Shown here one piece after another: positions 43,846 to 53,107 of a DNA stretch of 64,000 bases (position 1 is its first letter; each line of letters starts with the position of its first letter). The notes under the pieces were generated by a model. That model was not told where the DNA came from. It did not search any database and saw only the letters and a list, made by a program, of their open reading frames with translations. The stretch covers positions 806,001-870,000 of the forward strand of contig CP150550.1 in assembly GCA_049487715.1 (NCBI GenBank). Direction: 5' to 3'. This stretch comes from Pycnococcus provasolii (lineage: Eukaryota > Chlorophyta > Pseudoscourfieldiophyceae > Pseudoscourfieldiales). The position numbers and the translations under genes were made by a program.

Positions 43846-44295
43846 ATGCAAGCAACACCGCCGACACCACCGTCATCTCCGCCACCAAAGGTGACACCCC
43901 CACCTACTCGGCAAAAACAGTGTTCCCCAAAACAGGGAAAACTTATAACGATGAAGCTGCATCGCCGCCGTGATGAAAAGGTTGCAGCTGCCGCAAAGCC
44001 CCAAAGCAAGTCGCTGCCGAAATCATGGTGGCCTTGGCGGACGGACGCGGATGGCAGCGCGCCTCACGCGGGCGAGTGTGGCATATGCTTTGAAGCATTT
44101 TCGCTCAACGATGATGATCGTCGTCGCGCTGTCTTCTCCCCTTGCATGCACGGAAAGCAGTGCCTGAATTGTGCGATGAGCCATGTGGAGGCTCAGAGCG
44201 CCTCTTCCGGCGACGTGAAGTGCCCGTGGTGCAATGCCCAGTTGTGTATGCCGCATGTCGTTGTGAATGTGCCTCCCGGCGCCATCTGGATGTAG
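43846..44295 (+). CDS. C3HC4 RING-finger protein (149 aa)
   Basis: The RING is CGICFEAFSLNDDDRRRAVF, then PCMHGKQCLNCAM, then KCPWCNAQL, giving Cys and His spacing of C-x2-C-x17-C-x-H-x3-C-x2-C-x16-C-x2-C, as expected for C3HC4. It should act as an E3 ubiquitin ligase. The N-terminal 45 residues are proline-rich (PPTPPSSPPPKVTPPPTR). A second open frame starting at 43632 (MASESIPPPPLEME, with PPARSTGAAAPPARST tandem repeats) overlaps and stops at 43973. The true N-terminus may lie there and be joined by a one-base shift or short intron. The start at 43846 is therefore provisional. Confidence 0.7.
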   Translation: MQATPPTPPSSPPPKVTPPPTRQKQCSPKQGKLITMKLHRRRDEKVAAAAKPQSKSLPKSWWPWRTDADGSAPHAGECGICFEAFSLNDDDRRRAVFSPCMHGKQCLNCAMSHVEAQSASSGDVKCPWCNAQLCMPHVVVNVPPGAIWM

Positions 44296-44345
44296 TTAGT
44301 TTTGAGAGGTACAAGAAGAGATACAACACAATGTAACTCATCAGC

Positions 44346-44377
44346 ATCACAACAACAACAACAACAACAACAACACA
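44346..44377. repeat. CAA trinucleotide microsatellite
   Basis: About nine to ten CAA units between the RING gene and the next open frame. In the frame open from 44302 they would encode Gln, but I place the start of the next gene downstream. Confidence 0.85.
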
Positions 44378-44526
44378 TCAACAACATCAATCAATCTCGC
44401 ACTTTTCTCGAACCCCTGATTTCGAACAATTTGCAAACCCCGACCTGGAATCGCTCGAAACCGAACGCCAATAAACGCCTTCTGAGCACGCGCGTCATCC
44501 AAATCATTTTGCAGTTCTTCACTTCA

Positions 44527-44970
44527 ATGCCGCTCGACGCGCTCTCCACGATGATCGACCGCGAATTGCACCCATCGTCAGGAGGCTCATCGGCACCGAT
44601 ACCCATCGGCGAGGCGGCAGCAGGAGGAGGAGGTGGTGGCGACGTAGCTGTCGTGGTCGCTGCGGCGGAGGAGGAGAATCATCACGTGCAGTCGTCAATG
44701 AATCCTCCTCGTGAACATAACAATAGGAAGAAGAAAATGAGGGAAATGGACGACGGCACTCTCGCGGTGGAGATTGACCATTTGTTAGAGGAGTACACTG
44801 GCACAAGCGGCGATGACGACGCAATCCACAACCAATTCCACGTCAATCGGATCAGGCGCAATCCATCAGCTACTACTCCAAGACCGACTTGGTGGACGTG
44901 CTTTCGCCGCGCACTCTTCCTCCTCAACTGCTGTCCATTTCTTTTTGGAGACAGGTATGAATACGACTGA
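44527..44970 (+). CDS. uncharacterised protein (147 aa)
   Basis: No family recognised. From the ATG at 44527 the protein reads MPLDALSTMIDRELH, then a Gly/Ala-rich stretch, an acidic helix (MDDGTLAVEIDHLLEEYTG) and a Cys/Trp/Phe-rich C-terminus (PTWWTCFRRALFLLNCCPFLFG) that could insert in a membrane or be lipidated. The frame is also open upstream to 44302 through the CAA repeat. It lies on the same strand as the RING gene, 230 nt behind it, one of few same-strand neighbours in the window. Confidence 0.5.
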   Translation: MPLDALSTMIDRELHPSSGGSSAPIPIGEAAAGGGGGGDVAVVVAAAEEENHHVQSSMNPPREHNNRKKKMREMDDGTLAVEIDHLLEEYTGTSGDDDAIHNQFHVNRIRRNPSATTPRPTWWTCFRRALFLLNCCPFLFGDRYEYD

Positions 44971-45064
44971 AGAGACGGAAGGCATCGAGGTGGTCATGAA
45001 GGACGACAAAAAATCACAAAGTAAATAAAAATGCTGTGATTGCTCACTCAATTTAAAATTGTTT

Positions 45065-46756
45065 TTACATTGGCTCTGGTGATTTCTTATGAGCCACAAG
45101 CACGACGTTGCGAGCGCTCGTAATAGCCTCCTCCACGTAAACCTTCACATCAAGATCTCCTCTACCATCCTTCCTCCTGCTCCATGACGTCTGTAGCCAG
45201 TACGACAAGTAGTCCGCCCATGCACGGTACCGAGATTCAGGGGCAGCCTCGAAAACACGACGCTGCTCGTGCGTTGCGCTAGCGGAGTTGAAGTATGCCT
45301 CTTTTGGGGGCAGACAGCACGGGCACAGAACGAGCGTCTCGACAGCGTCCGTGGCCACGAAAAGGTCGATGGCGCGAACGCTGAGCTCTCCACAAAGGTG
45401 CATGCCAAGGAACGCGCCGCGACGAGGAGATTTGCTGCCGCTGCGTTTGTTGCAGTTGTCCTCGCCATCGCCACAAATCCACGACTCCAGTTGATGTAAA
45501 AAGTCATCGCCGTTGATATTCGTTTCGCCGCGGTACGTGACATTGTCATATGCATGATGCGTGAAAACAAAGCGCTCTGGCAGCAGATCCACCGCGAGAA
45601 GGCGAACGTCACGAGGTCGAAGCACGCCTAGCAGAGAGGCGGTGAGTCCACGACCACTGCACAGATCAACGATGCGCCATTTTCTATCGCCTTCGACGGC
45701 GGCGGCGCCGCCGCCGCCGTGCATGGCCCAAGCCTCGATGACGGCGAGACTCTCGCTCATCTCCTTTCTCATTTTCGTCGTCTCGTGAAAGGCGTGGTAG
45801 CACTGGCTTCTCAAACGCCGGCACGCACGCAGTGCATCCACGCGCGGAAGCCACGGGCATGCGGCTGTTCGTCTGCGAGCATCTGACTCAGACTCCGCCG
45901 GAGGAGGAAGTGCGGCCAGCGCTTCCTCCATTGGCCAGATTGCGCCGTCACTGTCAGGGGTCGTCGTGGGAGACGCGCACGGATAGCAGCGAGGCAAGTG
46001 AATCGTCTCCGTGTCGCACATGAGCGCGTCGCACAGCCGGTTGGACTCGCCGTCGCTTTTGATTGCGCGAATCCACATTTCAAACGAGTTGGCAGGCTTG
46101 ACGACGTTGCGGCAACACGCGCACCTCACCGTCATCGTCGCCTGTACCATGGCATCCTGCAGTGCCTGTAGGTCGTCAACGACACCCTGCGGCACGCGCG
46201 GGTTATCCTTGGCGTAGTCGGTAGCCATCCACCGCATGCTGGATACCGCCGCGATGCTATGTATCCCTCCTGCTTCGAGGATATCCTTCAGCATGTTCTC
46301 GTCGTACGACTGCGAGATGGCCACCTGCAGCGGAGTGCACCCCGACCGGTTGAGCGCGTTGGCGATGCTCCACGCCTCGTTCACGTCGTCACATGTGCGT
46401 GCTGCTTGGAGGCACTTGGTGATGGCGTCGTGGTCGTGTTTCATGAGCGCACGGTGCAGGTCGTTCCCTCCTTTGGTGTGGTTAGATTTCCCGGTTCCCC
46501 GCGAGTAGGATGGCGACGCGAGTGCTTGTTGTGCGTGCGTTGAGTGTATGAGTGCGATGGTCGCTTGGAGCACGGCGGGTGAGTAGATGGTGCGTTTGGG
46601 TTGATTAGGATGCTTGACTGATCCCCCAACTGGTTTGTGCTTTTTACGCACGTGTATTCGTGCGTTCGCAGCAGAAGGTGCAGTGCAATCATCATCGGCA
46701 GCAGCAGCAGCAGCATCTGTCACCAACGCGGACACTTCCAGACATGACGCGTGCAT
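45065..46756 (-). CDS. ankyrin-repeat / SAM-dependent methyltransferase fusion (563 aa)
   Basis: The ATG at 46756 is preferred because the frame upstream runs into the CCCTAA array. One or two ankyrin-like repeats lie at about residues 95-190 (DLHRALMKHDHDAITKCLQ, SGCTPLQVAISQSY, LKDILEAGGIHS). A Cys cluster (CACCRNVV, DALMCDTE) suggests a zinc site. The methyltransferase domain fills the C-terminal half: motif I IVDLCSGRGLTASLLG, the acidic LLAVDLLPERFVFTHH, then GMHLCGELSVRAIDLF and LCPCCLPPKEAY. The HLCG and PCCLP signatures are shared with the METTL25/TRM13-like Methyltransf_32 group, some of which act on tRNA. The substrate here is unknown. The promoter is shared with the thioesterase gene. 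Confidence 0.8.
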   Translation of the reverse strand: MHASCLEVSALVTDAAAAAADDDCTAPSAANARIHVRKKHKPVGGSVKHPNQPKRTIYSPAVLQATIALIHSTHAQQALASPSYSRGTGKSNHTKGGNDLHRALMKHDHDAITKCLQAARTCDDVNEAWSIANALNRSGCTPLQVAISQSYDENMLKDILEAGGIHSIAAVSSMRWMATDYAKDNPRVPQGVVDDLQALQDAMVQATMTVRCACCRNVVKPANSFEMWIRAIKSDGESNRLCDALMCDTETIHLPRCYPCASPTTTPDSDGAIWPMEEALAALPPPAESESDARRRTAACPWLPRVDALRACRRLRSQCYHAFHETTKMRKEMSESLAVIEAWAMHGGGGAAAVEGDRKWRIVDLCSGRGLTASLLGVLRPRDVRLLAVDLLPERFVFTHHAYDNVTYRGETNINGDDFLHQLESWICGDGEDNCNKRSGSKSPRRGAFLGMHLCGELSVRAIDLFVATDAVETLVLCPCCLPPKEAYFNSASATHEQRRVFEAAPESRYRAWADYLSYWLQTSWSRRKDGRGDLDVKVYVEEAITSARNVVLVAHKKSPEPM

Positions 46757-46860
46757 GAGACGGAGTGCGACGGACGGATTATTTCTTTCACAGCGGGCAG
46801 ACGCCACGGGAATGAATGAACTACGGATAGGATAGGATAGGAAATGGAGTCGGCGTCCCG

Positions 46861-46882
46861 AACCCGTAACCCTAACCCTAAC
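46861..46882. promoter_or_regulatory. short telomere-type repeat in divergent promoter
   Basis: Two to three CCCTAA units with CCCGTAA and CCCGAA variants just to the left. It lies 105 nt from the methyltransferase start and 93 nt from the thioesterase start. Confidence 0.55.
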
Positions 46883-46974
46883 TTTCACCAGGGAGGCCTG
46901 CTTCGTTCTTCGTTTCGGCACGTAAATTTAAAGTAACGTCTTCGGTGACGGTGTGTTTTGTTGTTTTAGCTGCC

Positions 46975-47796
46975 ATGCCCGCCCTGTCATCATGGTCGTT
47001 CGTGCTTGGGTGCGCCTTTGCGTCTGCCCTTACTACGCTCGCGTCTCGTACGAGGAGAAGAAGGAATGTGCACATGCACAAAAGCAGAAGAAGAAGAAGT
47101 AGAAGTTCTGCTGCAGCGGAAACGGAAGCTCAAGTCACCAGATCTTCGTCCAAGACGTTGATGGAGTCCTCACAACAACCGCTTTATTCCTTTGACGGCG
47201 CGTGGGTGCGAGTCTCCGGATTCGACGAAGGATTTCAACCTCCGCTCGAACCGTCACTGCCAGAAGCTGCTTTGACGACCAAAGAGGGACTCGAAAACTT
47301 GCTCAAAAGGAATAACCCCATCGCGTACTTCGTCGGACTCAGCGTGAACCACCTTGACGAAGCGGCGTTGACGCTCGAGGCACCCGTTCTGCCAGCCAAC
47401 TCAAACACGCACAGGACGGGTTTTGCGGGGTCCATCTACGTCGTCGCCGCACTCGCCGTGTGGGGCAAAATGCTCAGTGAGATGTACCGGGCAAACATGT
47501 GCGCCACGCACTTTCACGTAATTAGACGCGCGACCATCTCGTACCTCAGGCCGGTGGATAGACTCGGAAATATCGTCGCCACGTGTGCACTTCCCCCGAC
47601 GACGACGACGACGACGCACCAAGACGACGGACGGCGCTTCCTTGCGACGGACAACCTGAAGTCAATCTTCGACGAGGCGAGGTCAGGCGCGCCGAAGTTG
47701 CGCTTCTTCGTCACCGCCACTGTTCAAGGCAGTGCGCCACACAAACCTGCGGCTGAGGTGGAGGCTGAGGTGGTTCTGCTCCCGAGAGTTGTATAA
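46975..47796 (+). CDS. YiiD-C-type hotdog thioesterase, membrane-anchored (273 aa)
   Basis: The ATG at 46975 precedes a hydrophobic segment (SSWSFVLGCAFASALTTLA) and a strongly basic stretch (TRRRRNV...KSRRRRSRSS), a signal anchor or plastid/mitochondrial targeting sequence. From about residue 100, LLKRNNPIAYFVGLSVNHLD, LTLEAPVLPANSNTHRTGFA and GSIYVVAALAVWGKM match the YiiD C-terminal thioesterase family, a hotdog fold whose Asn-rich loop and TGFAG block are its signature. RATISYLRPV gives the second strand set. It would hydrolyse an acyl-CoA or acyl-ACP thioester. The frame opens at a GTG at 46945, which I do not use. Confidence 0.85.
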   Translation: MPALSSWSFVLGCAFASALTTLASRTRRRRNVHMHKSRRRRSRSSAAAETEAQVTRSSSKTLMESSQQPLYSFDGAWVRVSGFDEGFQPPLEPSLPEAALTTKEGLENLLKRNNPIAYFVGLSVNHLDEAALTLEAPVLPANSNTHRTGFAGSIYVVAALAVWGKMLSEMYRANMCATHFHVIRRATISYLRPVDRLGNIVATCALPPTTTTTTHQDDGRRFLATDNLKSIFDEARSGAPKLRFFVTATVQGSAPHKPAAEVEAEVVLLPRVV

Positions 47797-47805
47797 AATC
47801 TTTGT

Positions 47806-47859
47806 GATTGCTCATTCAGTAATGGGAATGTTAGTTTACTTCGTCCAATAGCCGTCCAT
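47806..47859 (+). repeat. 3' intergenic repeat block (thioesterase/GT29 junction)
   Basis: GATTGCTCATTCAGTAATGG, then TTTACTTCGTCCAATAGCCG, running right up to the stop codon of the convergent GT29 gene. It closely resembles 22649-22700. Confidence 0.65.
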
Positions 47860-49362
47860 TCACGGTCCATACACACACAGAAAGCCGAGGTCCATGAGCG
47901 CCTTGAGAAGCCACCCGTCCCAGTCAATCGCATGGCCAGGTGTCACGACCGCCTTTTTCGCGAAGTACTTTCCGGCACGTCCCTTGGATTGCGTCTGGAA
48001 GCCGTAGAGAGACACCTGCGAGCACAGCCCGCTCTTGACGAGCATGAGCGCGCGCGTAAATCCTGCCGCCGCCTTGCCTTCCTTGATGCCACGCGCTTGG
48101 AACCAGAGGCGGTGCAGCAAGTCGCGAAAAGCGCGCACCTCGGTATTGCTCGAGCGGTAGCGTTTCTGGCCACGCGCGAGCCGACCTTTGGCACCCGCGC
48201 CGCCCGAGTCGATGTATCCCATCGTGGGATTCGCCGTCGTGCCGTACTTCGACTTGGTCCACATGAGAGTCGTTTTCGTGCCTACGTGCTTCTCGAATCC
48301 CTTGATGGGCGTGTTGTACCGTATCACCGTGTCGTGCTTGTTGATGTCGTCACCGAACGACCCGCGGAGCACCGTCTCACCAGTCGCGATGAACGCGCAC
48401 GAGCCTAGCGCGCCTGGCTGCATGATCGAGTCATCGTCTGTGCCAAAGACCAGCGGCGGTTTTCTCCACTGCACGGGCTTGGAGAATCCCTTCGGTCCCA
48501 CAGATGGTGATCCAGCCGCTTCGCAGAGGGGCAGCGTGGCACCACGGCAGCTCATCCCACCTCCCATGCCGCGGCAGGGAAGCTTCGACGCGGTGCCCAG
48601 GCTTCGTGGACGGCACATCGTCGGGCTGGCCATGACATCTCGCAGGAAATCGTACACGTCCGTTTGCAGCTTGGTGTCTGGCGGGTTGCTGTCCACGAGC
48701 AGCTTCGTGGGCGCCTCGGAGAGCAGATTGCGCCGACTTTCAGTGTTGTTGCTGTTGTTGTTGACGAAAGTCTGCAGCAGGCTCCGTAGTCGTCGTCGTT
48801 GGCCACGTATCTTTGGCTTGCCGACAGGGTTCACACCCTTGCAGTGCGGCGGAGGCCACGACGGCCAGCTGGAAAGCTCACCAGCACCTCCGACGTACTC
48901 GGAAGTCTTCCCCCCCTCCTCCTCCTGAAGGAGCGACCTTCTTCTTCTTCGTTTGCTGTACGCGTCGTCGAGGTTGTCAATCGCCGGGTCGTCGAACGTG
49001 TCGTCGTCCGCCTGATCGTGTCCCCTGAAGCGCGGCTCGACGAACGGCTGTCCGTCTGACGTGAGTCTTTCCTGCAGTTCTTCGGTCGTTTGCCAGTACG
49101 GCTTCGACTTGAACCACGTCTGCGGTTCGAACTTCGGCGACCCGAGCAGTTTTCTCATTTCCGTTCCCGTGACGAGCATGAGTGCGAATATGATGATGAG
49201 GAGTACTGCGATGCCTGCACGCACGTTTGAGAGTCCGAGTCCCGAGGACTTTCCGTCACCGTAAGTTGACAGATCACCGTCATCGACAAACTCCCACGAC
49301 AGCCTGTTGGACTTGGGTTTTCGACTTGGTGGATGTCCCCCTTGAGGAGGAGGTTGAGACAT
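47860..49362 (-). CDS. GT29 sialyltransferase-like type II membrane protein no. 1 (500 aa)
   Basis: The ATG at 49362 (MSQPPPQGG) gives a short cytosolic part, a transmembrane helix (AGIAVLLIIIFALMLV) at about 48-64 and a long stem: type II Golgi topology. The sialylmotif L region reads GSCAFIATGETVLRGSFGDD then HDTVIRYNTPIKGFEKHVGT, with the first conserved Cys. The S-motif region reads AAGFTRALMLVKSGLCSQVS then LYGF, with its Cys. A C-terminal AIDWDGWLLKAL may be the VS-like part. Whether a real sialic-acid donor is used is unknown; plant and algal GT29 members often use other sugars, such as Kdo or Dha. A second, quite different member lies at 56255. Confidence 0.88.
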   Translation of the reverse strand: MSQPPPQGGHPPSRKPKSNRLSWEFVDDGDLSTYGDGKSSGLGLSNVRAGIAVLLIIIFALMLVTGTEMRKLLGSPKFEPQTWFKSKPYWQTTEELQERLTSDGQPFVEPRFRGHDQADDDTFDDPAIDNLDDAYSKRRRRRSLLQEEEGGKTSEYVGGAGELSSWPSWPPPHCKGVNPVGKPKIRGQRRRLRSLLQTFVNNNSNNTESRRNLLSEAPTKLLVDSNPPDTKLQTDVYDFLRDVMASPTMCRPRSLGTASKLPCRGMGGGMSCRGATLPLCEAAGSPSVGPKGFSKPVQWRKPPLVFGTDDDSIMQPGALGSCAFIATGETVLRGSFGDDINKHDTVIRYNTPIKGFEKHVGTKTTLMWTKSKYGTTANPTMGYIDSGGAGAKGRLARGQKRYRSSNTEVRAFRDLLHRLWFQARGIKEGKAAAGFTRALMLVKSGLCSQVSLYGFQTQSKGRAGKYFAKKAVVTPGHAIDWDGWLLKALMDLGFLCVYGP

Positions 49363-50955
49363 GATTGATCGGTCGATAAATGTGTTAAGGTCGAGGAGGA
49401 GGTTTGTTTCAGACACAACGAAACCTAACCTTACACCTTGCTGCTGCAAGGTCAGTCAGCCACGTGGTGGTTGCGCAGCGCAACGCGAGTACTCTGTCGC
49501 GGCCGCAGAGACGTCGGGTTGTCCCGGGATGGCCTGAGATCTGCCTGCGACGGACGCGCGGGAGGAGGAGTGCCCGATGCGAAAAAACGTTCAATTGTGA
49601 ATCCCCAGAGTCCGTCCTGCGCCTGCCTCATTGTTTTTTGGAGCAAACCCCGACCTTCGAATTGTTTTTTGATTTGTCGTTGATGCGGGGTTCCAGATCC
49701 ATGGGCGCCATACACTTGGACGTTGAGAAGCTTCGCCACGTCCTTTTTTCTTTCGAATACAGTAAAGGCTTTTAGCCGTTCCCTTATGACGTCATGACTG
49801 ACGTCTTGCGTGGTGGGGATACCGGTACATTCCCCGCAAAACTCACGCAGGCAAGTCCATGATGACATAACAAGACAACAAGTCTGCAAAATGAAAAAGT
49901 TCCCTCCAGAGGACCTCTCCACTTCTCCAGAGGTTGTTTTTTTTCTTTTTGATCGACGTTCCCAACGCGTTTCATTTGGTCCGACGGTCTGAGGCAGTGA
50001 GGCTCGACGCCTGCACCTGAACAATGCTGTTGTTCGAAGAGAAGACCGTCTTCCAGAACGTCAACCTCTTCCTTCCACGCGAGGGCACAACGTCAACGGC
50101 ACTCTCCATAAAAAATTGTCCAAAAAAAAAAAAGTGGAAAAAACCAAAAAAGCACACAAAAACCTTGAGAAAACCATCCAAAAAAAACAAAAAAACGAAA
50201 ACAACAACACAAAAGAGGGCGGGAGTGCGCAGATGCTCACCCTTCTTTCAAGCGGGTGTTTGAACCAACCGGTATCCCCTGCCGTTTTCCTCCTTCCTCG
50301 GGTTAAATTTTAACTATGTCACCAACGGTCAAAAACCCGCTCTTTTTTCCCCTTTTTTCCGGTTTTTGTTGGTTTTTCTGGGCGAAGGCGAAATTCGACC
50401 GACTCTACGGACAGGTTTTTCCTGGGAAAGCAGGCCTCCTCAAGACGGTTGAGGGAACCCCGCCTATGCACGCGGCCTTTTTCTACGCCTTTTTTAGGTT
50501 ACGAAAAACCTCCTCAAACGAACACGCTCCCCCTTCCCCTTCCCCTTCCCCCTCCTCCCCTGCGTCATTCCTTCTCCATTTCGCACTTCGCATTCTCTCG
50601 CTCCCGCCATAGTATAGTAGTACACACTAGCAGTGAGGCTCACAGACACTTAAGTGGTGGTATGCACATCGTGTATCTCTGTGTGTCACTGTCACTATCT
50701 TCAGAAGTAGTCTATTTGAACTCATTGCCTTCGTGTCTAGCACTTTTTGGAAGACATTAGATTCATAAAGGGATTTTCCTGTGTACGGGGTTCTTTTCTT
50801 CTTTTCTGAGGTTCTGAAGCTTCCTTTTTTCTTTCTTTTTCTCGTCTCTCACCTCTTCTAGGTTTTCTTTTTTCGCAACGAAAAAAAAAATCTTCTTGTT
50901 TTTCCTTGAGAACGTAAATACACCAGCAGCACTGCAAACAAGCACGACGACGACG
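49363..50955. other. 1.6-kb divergent intergenic region (GT29/MATE)
   Basis: It contains A-rich tracts at 50110-50215, C/T-rich runs at 50525-50560 and one degenerate CCTAACCTT near 49423. A 190-codon frame on the minus strand (49452-50024) has no domain and I do not call it. No telomere-type array. Confidence 0.45.
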
Positions 50956-52974
50956 ATGACGACTCTTCATTTTCAGAAATCGAATGCCATGAGCAACTCC
51001 ACCAGCAAAGCAAACACAAGAACACTTCGCAAAGGCGGCGCGAGAAGTCAACAGCAACAGCAACGCCGTCTTGGAATACGCGCACGAACGTCGTTCAGCC
51101 CCAATCCGGGAGGTGGAACTCCTTCGGGCAATCCCGGCAATCCTGACGCAACAAATCCCACGCCTTTTGGGTGGACGTCGTCGCACAATCCCGTGGAACC
51201 ACCACCGCCTACGACAGCAGCACCGACTCCGCAACCGGAGCTTCCGCCACCAACCACCTTTGTCGCTTCGTCATCGCACACAACCATGCCGACGCCTTCG
51301 ACGACAACGACGACGACAGACTTGACAGACTTGAGCCAAATCTCAAACGCCGCTCTAGAGTCGCAGATACCAACACTTGGCAGCGGCTCGGGGGATGACC
51401 TTGTCATCGTCGAAGAGAAAGACATGCTGGTGCGAAATCCAGAGGACAAAACGAACGACGGCAGCGAAAGCAACAACGACGACGGCGACGACGGCAGCAG
51501 CAGCAGCAGCAGCACAAATGAGCTGCTGCCAAGTGCTACCGAGCAGCAGCAGCAGCAGCACCAGGAGAAAATGGATGAAACGCAGCAAAACCCAAAGCTT
51601 GCGGAGGTTCTTGCTCTGGCCATCCCCGCACTCGGGTCCATCGTCGCCGACCCGCTCATGAGCCTCGTCGATACCGGATGCGTGGGACAGGTGAGCAGCA
51701 TACACCTTGCCTCGCTCGGACCGAACACCGCCATCTTCAACTTCATCTTCCAGGTGTTCGCATTCATCGGCGTCGCGACAACGAACGTCGTCGCGACGAA
51801 CTCGCCCACGGCTCCTGATCTGAGCGACGAGGAGCGCGACGATCGGCGTCGATTCTGCGAACGGTTCGTGTGCTACGCCGTGCAATGTGCCGTCTACGCC
51901 GGCATCGCCATGTGCGTGCTGCTGCAGGTGTCCGGCCCGTGGCTGCTGTCGCTTCTTGGCGCGGACGGCGCGATGGCGGAGCCAGCTCTCGCCTACCTGC
52001 GCATTCGCGCGCTCGCGAGCCCCGCGGTGATGGCGCTCTGCGTCTGCCAGGGGGCAAGCCTCGGCATGCAAGACTCGCTCACGCCGCTTCGCATCTTCGC
52101 GTTCGCGGGCGTCGCGAACCTCCTCGGCGACTGGATGCTCACGCTCGGACTTGGCATGGGTGCAGCGGGTGCCGCCTGGGCGACGCTCGCGGCGCAAATC
52201 ACTGGCCTTGCGATCTTCTTCGCCACGCTCCGCCGCAAGAATGCCAAGGGCCTGCGCCTCGTGTGGCGCGGATTCCCGCGCTTCTCCGTGCTGAAGCCGT
52301 TCATGGTGGTCGCCACGACGCTCATCAGCCGCACGCTCTTCACGATGGTCGCCTTCACGATGACGAGCTACGCCGCAACGTCGATGGGCCTGCAGATTAC
52401 CGCAGCTCACCAGGTGGTGCTGCAGGTGTTCTGGTTCCTCACCTTCTTCCCCGAGCCACTGAGCGTCGCGGCGCAGAGCTTGATTGCTCGCGACATAGGC
52501 GCAGCGAGTACCGCAAGCAGCAGCGATGCGGCGTATGCCGCAAATCACGCCAAGCCGCTTGCTCGCCTTCTTCTCAAGCTCGGCGTGGTGTTCGGCATCC
52601 TTCTCAGCGTGGCGACGGGAGTGATCCTGACGCAGCTTCCCTTCCTATTCACGACGGATGCGGCTGTGACATCGCTCGTCGCGAGTGCGGCGCCCATCGC
52701 AAGCACCACGGTACTCGTGGTTGCAGTCGTGATGGTGTGCGACGGCATCTCGATCGGATCCAACGACTTCAAGCATCTGCCTCGCACGAATCTCGTGGCG
52801 ACGATGGTGGCTGCCGCGATCCTGTTCGGAACGAGCACGACCGGCTGTGGCCTGTGCCGCGTGTGGATGTCGATGTTTGCCTTCTTCGTCGTGAGATTTG
52901 CGCAGCACTTGCTGCATGCTGTGAGCCACCGACGCGACAGCGTGCTCGCGAAGGCTATGGGCATGGCTGCTTAA
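50956..52974 (+). CDS. plant/plastid-type MATE efflux transporter (672 aa)
   Basis: The first ATG is at 50956. About 210 N-terminal residues are Ser/Thr/Pro/Gln rich and then acidic, a likely plastid-targeting and linker region. Twelve hydrophobic helices follow. LAEVLALAIPALGSIVADPL, MSLVDTGCVGQVSSIHLASL and FIFQVFAFIGVATTNVVATN form the first bundle, typical of the EDS5/DTX45-like branch of MATE proteins found in chloroplast envelopes. LTPLRIFAFAGVANLLGDWM and TAAHQVVLQVFWFLTFFPEP mark the second. MATE carriers move organic acids or phenolics against protons or sodium. A salicylate- or citrate-type substrate is only a guess by relatives. It is tail-to-tail with the SPOUT gene. Confidence 0.9.
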   Translation: MTTLHFQKSNAMSNSTSKANTRTLRKGGARSQQQQQRRLGIRARTSFSPNPGGGTPSGNPGNPDATNPTPFGWTSSHNPVEPPPPTTAAPTPQPELPPPTTFVASSSHTTMPTPSTTTTTTDLTDLSQISNAALESQIPTLGSGSGDDLVIVEEKDMLVRNPEDKTNDGSESNNDDGDDGSSSSSSTNELLPSATEQQQQQHQEKMDETQQNPKLAEVLALAIPALGSIVADPLMSLVDTGCVGQVSSIHLASLGPNTAIFNFIFQVFAFIGVATTNVVATNSPTAPDLSDEERDDRRRFCERFVCYAVQCAVYAGIAMCVLLQVSGPWLLSLLGADGAMAEPALAYLRIRALASPAVMALCVCQGASLGMQDSLTPLRIFAFAGVANLLGDWMLTLGLGMGAAGAAWATLAAQITGLAIFFATLRRKNAKGLRLVWRGFPRFSVLKPFMVVATTLISRTLFTMVAFTMTSYAATSMGLQITAAHQVVLQVFWFLTFFPEPLSVAAQSLIARDIGAASTASSSDAAYAANHAKPLARLLLKLGVVFGILLSVATGVILTQLPFLFTTDAAVTSLVASAAPIASTTVLVVAVVMVCDGISIGSNDFKHLPRTNLVATMVAAAILFGTSTTGCGLCRVWMSMFAFFVVRFAQHLLHAVSHRRDSVLAKAMGMAA

Positions 52975-53107
52975 ATAACAACCTTACATTTTTTCATTGC
53001 ATATAGAGACTAGAATACGAATACAATATACTATAAAAAAGAAATATTACCTTACTGTTACTTAAAAAAATTTACAAAAAACAAATGAAAATACATCATC
53101 ACTTCAT

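Noticed and set aside
49452-50024. 190-codon minus-strand frame between GT29 and MATE
   Set aside because: No domain, odd composition, overlapped by other frames of similar length; likely chance.
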